From: Lycium barbarum
Taxonomy: Eukaryota > Streptophyta > Magnoliopsida > Solanales > Solanaceae
DNA: 64,000 bases
NCBI RefSeq assembly: GCF_019175385.1
Contig: NC_083337.1
Span: 23,134,385 to 23,198,384, forward strand
Direction of reading: 5' to 3'
Shown here in pieces: positions 34,064-44,643 of the stretch (the first letter of the stretch is position 1; every line of letters begins with the position of its first letter). The notes under the pieces were generated by a model. The model was not told where the DNA came from, searched no databases, and was given only the letters and a program-made list of their open reading frames with translations. The position numbers and the translations under genes were made by a program.

Positions 34064-35009
34064 TATCATGACCCAAATTCACTACGTCGCGTGGGCACCT
34101 ACCATTTCACACCTCGGTTGGTAAACCCTTTTCCCAATTCATAAATTCAACAACAATAAGTAACTAGAGCAAAATAAGTAGAAGTCTGAATCAAAAATAA
34201 TCATAATTGCGAAATATAAATACAACCCCCAAGGAACTAGTCTAACTCGTACAAGAGCAACTATGTAACGTCTATAAAATACAAGTCTCAAATGTTAAAC
34301 AGATCTATCTGAATGGAAGAAAATAAAGACAAGGATAGAAGAGTCTCCGGACAGCGACTCGTCAGATGCTTACCCTAGATACTCGCAAGCCAGGGCTCGA
34401 AAATCAGTCTCGGGAGTGGAAGTGGAACCTGTCTCAAAACTCTGCACCCCGAAAAGGAGTGTAGCAAGGTAGCATCAGCACAAACAACACGTACTGAGTA
34501 GGCATCATAGGCCGACAACAGTTAGTTAACATATATAAAGGAAGAGACTGAAGAATAGACATGCTCACAAATATGTATAAACACCACATAGTCCAAGAAT
34601 AACAACTCAAGTGTATAAGGATAAAATAACCGAATCATAGCCTATGGTGAAGCATCTAACCAAAATTTAGCCTATTTTCCAGGATTCCTCAGAAAAGCCA
34701 CAAACACCGTACAACCAAAAATAGTAATCCGTAACCCCAAGTATTAGCCTAGGAAAAGTCTCTATTGCTCGAGCCCAGAAATTCCTATGTATGTAATAAT
34801 CAGACGCATGGAAATCTCTAATCAATAACCAACCAGGAAGTCAATGTTCACGAGCACCGTACAATGCAATAGCTAACCACAACCAGTAATCAGATGTATG
34901 AATGAATGAAATATGAATGCAGTGCAATGATACACACACGCATCGGGAAGCAATATCTCATTGCCTCGATAGTGATGACCCATGAGGGACGGCTAAGTCC
35001 ACATACCTA

Positions 35010-35160
35010 TTGTGGTGCACAGCCGGATCCAATAGTCAATATAGTGGAACATGCAACCCGATCCCAGTGAATGTTGTGGTACGTGCAACCCGATCCAAGT
35101 AAGTGTTGTGGTACTTGCAAACTGATCCAATTAAGTGTTGCAGCACGCAACCCGATCCCA
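35010..35160. repeat. Tandem repeats in H LTR
   Basis: Four to five units of about 36 bp with the core GTTGTGGTACRTGCAACCC / GATCCMARTRAGT. Confidence 0.8.
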
Positions 35161-36234
35161 ATATATGTATAAATGAGTGTGTGCATGATAACAATGCCAA
35201 CAAGAATATAAGAATCAATCGTGCCATACATGGACATATATCTCAATCACAATATCAATATCATAACTTTACTTTCCTTTCCAACAACCTCAACAATGAT
35301 AAATATGCTCTCCGATTCATAAGGCAATCACTAAGCATCAACTCTAGAGCCAATCACATGTCGACAGGCCAACAAATCACAATAAGGCAACAACTCAATA
35401 GAACACAATAAGGCGACAAGCCATAGTCAACAACAATACAAGCCTAAATGTTCCATCCCAAACTCCATACCCGAAGGTTTACACGTTTTCTCCAACAATC
35501 AATAACTCTACATATTATTCTCTAACCGCAGTCTAACCAAAAGGTAAGCTGTAACTACCTGAAATGCCGAACAGGAGCCACAAACTGTCAACCTTAGCCT
35601 TGCCCTTTCTTTGCACCTCCAAATTCTCAAAGTCTAACCATATTCGAAATCCATATTAGAAATCAAGAAAAACAATACCCATATTGTTGTACTTCTAATT
35701 TAGGTCCAATTCTAACTATGGAAAATGGGGAAACACACCCATAAGGGTAAAATAGGAAATTTGAAAGTAGAATGGGCTATTCATTCTCTAGATAATCAAA
35801 ACCCACTAATCAATTTGTAGATTAACTCAAGATTAAGCAAAATTTGGAATTTAAGTGAAAACCCCAACTTTGGGTATGAACCCTAACTTTAAAGCATCAA
35901 ATTAATCAGTAATAATGGAAGATTTAGGCCTATCAACAATGAATTCATCAAATTCTATGGTTAAACTAGTCAATTTCATCATTAATTTCCATTTATGAGG
36001 TCTAGAACTCATTTCAAGAAATTATCATAAGAACCGATCTTCCCCTTTTGTTTCTAAAGATTTCTAGCATGGATTGCGGATTAAGGAAAGATAAAGGAAT
36101 AGACTTAAGGTTACGGGACTTACCCACAAGAGAAAGCGGCTAAAAACTCTCCAAATAACCTCAAGGGATGCTTAGAACCAAGAAATGGAGTGATAGGAAA
36201 TGAAGGGTTTCAACTAAGCATTAAATAAATTCTG

Positions 36235-36480
36235 GTCCCGTCATCCGCTGCAGGAGGCTCGTTATACCAAGGCTCGGCCCGCTACGGCAGCCAGCCTCTA
36301 ACTCACACAGCCGCTATGGCGGCTATCCATTCTCTATCGCGAGTCCGCTACAGCGGATGGCTGTCCACTGTGACGACTCACCACGAATTCCTCACATCCG
36401 CTACGGTAGCCGATCCCTCGCTATAGCAAGACCGCTACCGCGAGCCTAGTTCCACTACAACGGACACCAGACTCTATAAT
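36235..36480. promoter_or_regulatory. Palindrome-rich, CpG-rich promoter-proximal block in H LTR
   Basis: About eight motifs of the form CCGCTAYRGCGG or half-sites (for example TCCGCTACAGCGGA near 36346) are clustered just upstream, in minus-strand sense, of an A/T-rich promoter-like box. Position matches the block in A. Role inferred. Confidence 0.5.
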
Positions 36481-36897
36481 TATTTTTCCCAAGTTGCAAC
36501 CCATTTGATAATCACTCGACGCCCCATAGATACAAAAAAATATGCATACACACATAAAAACGGGCTACGAACACAACCGTGGCCTTGATATTTCCAACGG
36601 AGTTCTAATTGACGAAGTCAACCCCCAATGGCCGAATACCTACTTTCCAACCAATAGCCCAAAATGCTCCCAAGTGCCTTGGGAACCAAACCGAACATCG
36701 CACTGAGTCACAAATGACCGGTCAAACATTTTTCACTTAAAGGCTTAAATTCTCAAAAGTCTCGCTAAACTCAGCCGATGACCTCGGGAATCGTGCCACC
36801 CATCCTCGGGGGTCAAAATAGTACTAATAGGACTCGGGAGAGGGTCAACAGGGGAAAAAGGGTCAAAAGCACTATAACGACCAAATGGGTCGTTACA

Positions 36898-39296
36898 TCA
36901 GATACCAATTAAACAATTGTTCGACCTCGAACGGAGAAAGAGAGTGTGAAGGATGAAGGTAACCGAGGAATCATTATCATAATAACACGGAAGCCTCCAC
37001 AGCACGAAGTATGCCACAATCATTACCCTCTCACCTTATTAGTCAAACTTCCTCTAACTTAGCTAAAAGACCCAATTTCTATATTCCCATATCGAAATGC
37101 TCTCACAACTGATACCCGAATAAAAGAACTTGCTGGAATTCTCTGATTCGCTAGAACCATACCTCTAAACTTGATCAATAAGTCTCACAAACATCTCTCA
37201 AATAAACACAAACCTTTAAGATATAGACACAATCATAGCCCATTCTAAACCAGTAAAATACTCTGATCCCGCTAACCTTTCTTTCGCCCCTTTGAAGTCG
37301 TTAATAGCACCACGATTTCTTAGAAACACATAAAGACAAACCCGAAACCATGACTTACTTTTTCCAGAAAAGAATTCTTGCTTTATCAGAGCAACTCTAA
37401 GCAATTCCATATAGCTGATCTTATTCATAGCAATATTCGCTAGTTACAAGTCTTTTTAAACCTTCAAATCACAATACAGGAAGTATACCACTGAATACCT
37501 TGCCCATCCAAGTCCGTAGGAAACAATCTAATCATTCTAAAGACCTTTCGCAACCATAGTACCTCCTAAAATCCTTACCAAGTATTGACAAAATCATTAT
37601 GTCTGTCCATAAAGCTGCTCTGGGTAAAATACCATCAAGTCCACTTGCAAACTCTGATAAAGCTCAGTAGACCTATCATACCTCAAATCTGAACTGAAAC
37701 TCATCGAATCCGTGAAGATGAATTACTAGGAACCCATAATTCCTCCTGGAAATATAAACATGGTCCATCAAGCTCTAATCGAACAATTCTGACCTGGAAC
37801 GAATGCGCAACCCCTGAATACCAAAATAATCACTCGAACTGACTCTAACTTTCCGAAATCAATCACAGTCCTACCACACATCTGTGGCGGCTAATTAAAA
37901 TATTTTCCTCATGCAAAATCGATCATGTTTTCCTCTCAATACAAATCTCTTGTTAACAAGAAAGACAATCATGTGAATATTTCAATATATTTTGGAATAA
38001 AAGCGAAAATCTCATACTCCTAGGGATGCATGATCTAACAATGTAGTACCCCTCAATGATGATAGTACTTCTCATTCAGTAATTATTCATTGTAACCTTA
38101 GCTACTCTTTAGACATAGTTTTAGTTAAGTTATAGAATATGTCCATTTAAACTCCATGTTTGAAGACCTAATCATGCAGTCTCCCGTCAACACTAAAAGT
38201 ATATACGATTCGCTAATCAAAGTCTAACTCAAGTAAACCATAACCTATCTCGTTGAAGAACATCCAATTGAACCCCCATGAATTGCTCGCCTTCCTAACT
38301 TTCATCTGAATCCATGAGAGGTAATAGTCGTAGGGAATGGTGGGGAGGAAGTAGAAAAGTCTCTTTTCGGGGTGTCAAGAGTTTTTCTTTCATATGGAAA
38401 CCTAATAGCAGCCTTTAGGAGTCTTTTATCAAAAAGGAGGGTAAAATAAACTAAATGACCAAAAACGCGGTCACTGGCCCGCGTCGACCGCTGCGACGGT
38501 CGTGTGCTCGCTATAGCAGTACCGCTATGGTAGTCCCTTGACCGCTATAGCGGTCCACTTCCTTCCCTGGCCCACAATTTTCTAATTCTATCCAAAATTG
38601 ACTTTTCCAACTCTTAATCCTTAAAGTACTCCATATGGCTTATTATTTACGATCCTTGACCTAGATTGGGCATGGGCTCGCAAAGTGTTAAATAACAACC
38701 GGACGGGTCATTACAAATTCTACCTTATGAATGCAACCTTCGAGTTTCTCAACCCTTACCTGATACGTAAATCTGATACACCCCGAACTTTTCGACGCAA
38801 AAACCTGTAGCCTCAATAATAACCCTTTAACCATCGAACCTCCCATTGTAACACCATGATATGCCCATAACAATTCCAAAATCATCAATTCTCACAATCC
38901 TTTACGCCAGCCTAGCCCAACTATTTCCAAGTCCTTAATATCCAAAAGTACTTATCCAAGATACATAGTCAATATTACTTGCAGCATAACACACTACTAT
39001 GAATACAGTCTCATCGCAAAATATAACTCCCGCCTTCCCATAAATAGGACCTTCGCAATCCTTTCTCTTAAAACTACACTAACTCATCCACTGTAGAGTG
39101 TTACAAAACTTTCCAATTGTGTACCACACAAGCCACTTCCTTAAGCCTTAACATATCGGCTACCTGAAATTTGCTTCTCACTAGTCGTTGATCACGAAAC
39201 CTCATGGAACTTAGTCATATCAGTTAGTCCATTTCTGTAGACCTCGTTTTTAAGCATACTCAACAATCACACCCCATATGAAATATGCAAGAAAAC
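36898..39296 (-). other. Element H interior, left part
   Basis: It starts with the decayed GAGGTCGAACAATTG signature before the LTR (minus sense) and contains no gag or pol motif. A probable truncated LTR is embedded at 37885-38716. The interior ends at AAAAC, the target duplication of E (39292-39296). Confidence 0.7.
37885..38716 (-). repeat. Probable truncated LTR inside H
   Basis: It ends GACGGGTCATTACA, like C's LTR end. It holds a CpG-rich palindromic block (38465-38560) with the perfect 16-bp palindrome GACCGCTATAGCGGTC at 38542-38557. A block at 38205-38260 resembles C's LTR near 25390-25440. The left end and target duplication are not identified. Confidence 0.45.
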
Positions 39297-42224
39297 TGTC
39301 ACGACCCAGCCCCGTTGACCGCGACTGGCACCCTACTTGGGTACCCAGACCAAATTACGTATTCATTGCCAAATCCAAACTTATTTCAGAATTTCATAAA
39401 AATCATATCAAACATAGTTTATATCAAAATATGTCTTAAGCGGTCGCACAAATCAAAATGTCATATCGGATCCAAACTGCGCGGCGGAATAGACATCGCC
39501 GGTCAAAAATGCAAATATAAGCATAAGGGCCATTCAGGGCCATCAAAACAAACGGATCGCTTTAAGACCAGAAAACAAAATCGAACTAACATATATAGGA
39601 CCCTCGCCCCACATATATGACTACAGGCCTCTACGAACTCAAAACAAAGACATATGGCGAGACAGGGCCCCGCCGTACCCAAATAGTCAAATGTACAGAA
39701 TATACATAGCAAAAGAGAGTCTGTACCAAAAGTGGACTCCGAGTCAAGAAGGAGTACTCCGAAGTAGCAAAGAGTGAAGCCTACAGTGGAGGATCACCAA
39801 TATCTGCACCTGCGGGCATGAAACGCAACCCCCGAAGAAAGGGGGTCAGTACGAAATATGTACTGAGTATGTAAAGCACGGAGTACAGAAATATGGGCCA
39901 AAACCGAAAGCAAATCAGATGACAAAGTGGAGTACAAATCAGTATGTCAAAATCCGTATCAAAATCATATACGTATACATAATGCAAACGAAATCATGCA
40001 AACGCTTAAGAACGTGGTCGCCACTCCGACGCTGGCGCCACACACAGCATAACACCAGAAGGTTTCAAATCTCCGTACATCCCCGATCACAAACACAAAC
40101 ATAGGTGAGCGTATCGCATCACGAGCCATATCACAGCATAACTCCAAACGGAACCCGGCCCTATGGCGAAGCCTCGGGAACCGCAACACAGCATACGGCC
40201 GAATTATCATAAGGCGCACGAATCATAACCGGCCCGGGAACCGGTGAACGAAGTCATAATAGGGCACGAGCGGAGTCGTGAGCAAACAAATGCAATACAT
40301 ATTTCAAAATAGCCTTTCAAAACATAATGAGTTCATATATCCCTTCATAAACCAAAATAGTCAAATCGTTAGTTGGTACGAATGTTCATTCCACAAAACG
40401 TTTTCAAAGTAGTGCATATAACTCAAAAGCGTAATTTAACATATCATAGTAATCGAAGCATATCTCATAGAGGAACGTTTCGAAACCAAAGGGGTCATAT
40501 CAAACTTTATTCAAAAGGAGAGCCCGATAGGACAAATAGGGCATCTCGGGGTTAGCGGGCCCACCTCGAGTCAAATTGAGATGGCGAACATAGTTTACGA
40601 ACATTTATAGGCCAAAAGGTCATACATAATCATTATCAAGTGACCCGATCACATTTTGATAGGTTTCGGACGATTGGTGGCATTCTAGCCAAAATAGAGC
40701 CCTTAGGCTTCAATTGAATTGAATGAATAGTAACTTTTCTGTGGATCGGGTTTCGAGGAGCAGAAATGCTCCGGAGGTTCCAATATTCACCTAACATACT
40801 AAGACATGCCAAACGAAGAAGTGGGAAGCTTTACATACCTTACAGACGTCTTATGCTCTCCCAAAAATCAAGTCCCGTTTCGTCCGAAATCTGCAAATGG
40901 TCAAAGTTACCAATTTGAGATTCTTAGGCTTAAAAATGCCACTAACTTCATTTTTGTCTACCGAAATTTCGGCAGCACTTCCCCTATAGATCTAACACCC
41001 CCGAGACTTAGCTCGGCTCAAAATACATCAACAACAACAACCCAAACATCATCAAACAATATAAACCATATTCAAACCATTCTAACTTCAAAATTCTCCT
41101 TACTACACAAGTTGACAATCTTTCATTCAAACTTCAAAATTCCAAATCTACATCCATATTATTGTATTCATTCACTCATTCAAGATTATTCAATCACATT
41201 CCAAATATATTCCAAGCCATATACGAAATTGCCCAAAATTCATTACTTTCCATAATTCTTTCAAACATCAAAACTTACCACGAACGTTCTAACTTGCGTC
41301 GTTTCATTCCGAATTCATTAACATCAACCATAAGTCATATTTAAAGTCTTTGGCATCAAAGATATACAATGATATACGCAAATTTACAAAAGGTATACAC
41401 TTTCCCGTAATGATCCGAAATCCTTTTCCAATGCCAATTCAATTCTTTAAACGCTCATTTACGACATAAAGGTCACAACGACACACTAAACAAACTAAAC
41501 AAGATCAATTCACATTACTTTGCACTTCATAAGTGCCACGGCTCCAACACCAAACACACACACACCCACGGCTTTCTACATACATCAAAGTTACAGAATT
41601 CTCGTCTATTCTCAATCCTTAACACATTCATATCAATTCTATAACACAAAAGTGTAAGAATTCTCACCTTTTCTTGAAAACCCGACTTGTCGCAAACGTC
41701 GCTCTTTCGCCAAACCAATTGTATCACGTCGGAGAGCGTCTTGAACTTACTACAAATACAAGAAAACCAAGATTTTTGGATTGGAAACAAAGCTAGAAAA
41801 ATTATTTTTGTTGGGGAATGGGGTTTCGGCCGAGAGGGGGTTTTTGCTCCCAAAGGTGTGTTTGATTTTTTTCTTGAAATTTCTAAGGATATACATGGAT
41901 ATATATCTTGATTAAATGGTCACATGTAATTCACATGACCATTTAAATGGGGCTTGGGCCAAGGCCTTTGGCCGGCCACCCCTCAAACTTGGGCTTCCAT
42001 TTTCTTCAAATTTTTCTTGGCCCGTTTTGTAAAAATCTCATTTTGCAATTCCCGAAACTAATTTCCGAAATTCCAAATTTACCCTCGGCCTTCCCCGATG
42101 TCTTAACATCAATGATTCCATAACCAACCTAGTCATATTCACCAAAATCAAAATATTTCCTTATAACACACAAGTCGTAATTATTTCTCGATTTCCAATT
42201 ATACGAGAACACGGGACATAACAT
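39297..42224 (-). repeat. Element E 3' LTR
   Basis: From TGTCACGACC to GGGACATAACA. In minus sense: inverted repeat at 41914-41944 beside a TATA box (GATATATATCC, 41899-41909), donor-like AAG/GTGAGA (41669-41663), GC-rich subrepeats (40130-40280), and conserved hairpins (39847-39865 and 39656-39674). Confidence 0.96.
41913..41945. promoter_or_regulatory. Inverted repeat next to E LTR TATA box
   Basis: Arms AAATGGTCACATGT and ACATGACCATTT (one extra base in the left arm) flank a short AATTC-type centre. They lie just upstream, in minus sense, of the TATA box. The same repeat is at 50020-50052 in the other LTR. It could be a regulator-binding site or cruciform; unproven. Confidence 0.55.
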
Positions 42225-42243
42225 TCTCCCCCCCCCCCCCTTA
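42225..42243 (-). other. Element E polypurine tract
   Basis: Minus-strand AAGGGGGGGGGGGGGAGAA directly precedes the LTR start TGTTATGTCCC. A CGGGGACGAATGTTC block lies just upstream. The G run is unusually long and may vary. Confidence 0.92.
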
Positions 42244-42339
42244 AGAACATTCGTCCCCGAATGTTAAATAAATCTTATAAGGTCTTATGATCATGGCGGG
42301 AGTGTCCCTTTTTAATAATGGCATACATAATTCATTTTA

Positions 42340-43500
42340 TCAATCAACACAACAAACTGAAAAGTTTAGATTACCTGTGGACGTCGGGAACAAGTGAGGG
42401 TATTTCCTTTTCATCTCGTCCTCCGCCTCCCACGTCATTTCCTCCCGATTGTTGTTGCGCCACAGGACTTTGACGGAGGGCACTTCTTTAGTGCGTAGTC
42501 TCCGCACCTGTCGATCCAGAATAGATACAGGTTGCTCGTCATAAGATAACTGCTCCGTCACCTGAATGTCATCAACTAGGAATATCCTGGAAGGATCACC
42601 AATACATTTCCGCAACATAGACACATGAAACACCGGGTGTGCGGCCTCCAAGTCGGATGGTAAGTCTAGCTCATAGGCGACCTCGCCTATCTTTCGAACG
42701 ATCTGATACGGCCCAATGTACCGGGGGCTCAACTTACCCTTTCTACCCAATCTCATGGCACCCTTCATGGGCGACACCTTCAGGAATACCCAGTCGCCAA
42801 TCTGGAACTCTAACGGTCGACGTCGTCTATCTGCATAAGCTTTCTGTCGACTCTGAGCAGCCAATAATCGTTCCCGAATAAGCTTTACCTTATCTACAGC
42901 TTCCTGGATCACATCTGGCCCAATCAGCTTAGTCTCGCCCACGTCAAACCAACCAATAGGAGATCTGCATTTTCTGACATAAAGGGCCTCGTACGGAGCC
43001 ATCTGAATGCTGGAGTGATAACTGTTATTATAGGCAAACTCAATAAGCGGCAAATGATCATCCCAGCTGCCCCTGAAATCAATAACGCAGGCCCGCAACA
43101 TATCTTCGAGCGTCTGAATAGTGCGCTCGGCCTGCCCGTCGGACTGAGGGTGAAAAGTTGTACTAAGGCTCACCTGAGTCCCTAATCCCTCCTGAAATGA
43201 CCTCCAGAAATTAGCTGTAAACTGGGCACCTCGGTCAGTAATAATAGATATAGGGACTCCGTGAAGTCTGACTATCTCTCTAATATACAATCTGGCATAG
43301 TCCTCAGCCGAATAAGTAGTCCGAACCGGAAGGAAATGGGCTGATTTCGTCAGCCTGTCAACAATAACCCAAATAGAATCATACCTGCGTGGAGTGCGCG
43401 GTAACCCAATAACGAAATCCACATTAATCATCTCCCATTTCCAGGATGGAATTTCCATCTCCTGTAATAATCCACCGGGCTTCTGATGCTCGATCTTAAC
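42340..43500 (-). pseudogene. pol: Element E integrase core and chromodomain
   Basis: Same frame as the rest of gag-pol, after the stop at 43501. Integrase core: WEMINVDFVIGLP (first Asp, about 43415), ITDRGAQFTANFW (second Asp, about 43235), HPQSDGQAERTIQ (Glu, about 43125). Then the GPY/F module SPRYIGPYQIVRKIG (about 42700) and a chromodomain SILDRQVRRLRTKEV...VLWRNN...MTWEAEDEM (42395-42525). The protein ends at 42340. Domains look complete; only the upstream stop separates them from the zinc region. Confidence 0.93.
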
Positions 43501-44208
43501 TTACTGGCAGTTCGGGCACTGACTAACAAACTCAGCAATATCTTTCTTCATGCCGTCCCACCAATACAAACACCTGAGATCCCGATACATTTTAGTGGAA
43601 CCAGGATGAACAGAATACCATACATTATGGGCCTCGCCCATAATCTGCCGCCGTAAGCCCGCAACGTCCGGTACACAGAATCTGCCGTCGTACAATAATA
43701 CTCCTTCAGGCGAGATTTCAAACTGAGTCTTTGCTTTATTAAGGGCCACATCTCTGTACTGATTCAAAAGAGGATCTTCAAACTGGCGCTGCTTAACCTC
43801 CTGAACAATAGATGACTCAGCAACTGGACGAACAGAAATCCCAGAATCTCCAGAATCCACCAAACGAACTCCGAGGCTGGCCAGCTGATGAATATCACGA
43901 ACCAAATCTCTCTTATCAGATGGTACACCAGCCAGACTGCCTATGGACTTTCGGCTAAGCGCATCAGCTACTACATTGGCTTTCCCCGGATGGTACAGAA
44001 TATCAACGTCGTAATCCTTTAGTAGCTCAAGCCATCTCCGCTGCCGCAGATTTAGTTCCTTCTGCTTAAAAATATACTGGAGACCCTTATGGTCCGTATA
44101 GATATCAACATGGACCCCATATAAATAATGCCGCCAAATCTTCAAAGCATGAATCACCGCGGCCAACTCCAGATCATGAGTGGGATAGTTCTTCTCGTGC
44201 GGTCTGAG
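43501..44208 (-). pseudogene. pol: Element E RNase H end and integrase zinc domain
   Basis: After a stop at 44209 (in ASR-stop-LRPHEK; CAG to TAG is the simplest origin) the frame continues. RNase H parts: [38 protein letters not shown] and [17 protein letters not shown] (43940-44170). Next comes the integrase HHCC region, [18 protein letters not shown] to FVSQCPNCQ (43504-43630). It ends at a TAA where relatives have a second Gln. Confidence 0.92.
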
Positions 44209-44643
44209 CTACCGGGAAGCATAGGCTATACCTCGACCGTGCAGCATCAATACACAACCTATCCCAATACCAGAGGCGTCACAATAGACAACATACCCGT
44301 CAGATCCCTCTGGAAGAGTCAAAACTGGTGCTGTAATCAATCTCTCCTTCAGCATCTGAAAGCTGCGCTCGCAGGCATCTGTCCACTGGAATTTTGCTGC
44401 TTGCTGGGTAAGCCTCGTCAGTGGTGCTGCAATAGAAGAAAAATCCTCCACGAACCTGCGATAATACCCGGCCAATCCAAGAAAACTGCGCACCTCTGTC
44501 GGAGTAGTAGGCCTGGGCCAATTCTGCACAGCCTCAATCTTCTGCGTATCGACCCGAATACCGTCTGCGCCAACAATATGGCCCAAGAATGCCACAGAAG
44601 TTAACCAGAATTCACATTTAGAGAATTTAGCATATAACTTCTG
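44209..44643 (-). pseudogene. pol: Element E RT thumb/connection and RNase H start
   Basis: This piece lies between the stops at 44644 and 44209, in the same frame. [21 protein letters not shown], then [20 protein letters not shown] and [17 protein letters not shown], form the RT C-terminal part. RNase H starts at [21 protein letters not shown] with its first catalytic Asp (about 44290). Confidence 0.92.

Larger units (their letters stand above)
34064..36897 (-). repeat. Element H 3' LTR
   Basis: It is 2834 bp, from TATCATGACC (decayed TGTCACGACC) to GGTCGTTACA. It carries a tandem block (35010-35160), a donor-like TGG/GTAAGT on the minus strand near 36122-36116, an A/T-rich promoter-like stretch (36205-36230), and a palindrome-rich CpG block (36235-36480). 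Confidence 0.88.

Noticed and set aside
40806..41255. A 149-codon frame present twice (also 48912-49361)
   Set aside because: It is duplicated only because both E LTRs contain it, lies antisense to E, and has no recognisable domain.
41913..41945. CRISPR-like or tandem-array reading of inverted repeats and LTR subrepeats
   Set aside because: No regular repeat-spacer structure; plant nuclear context; the arrays are LTR subrepeats.
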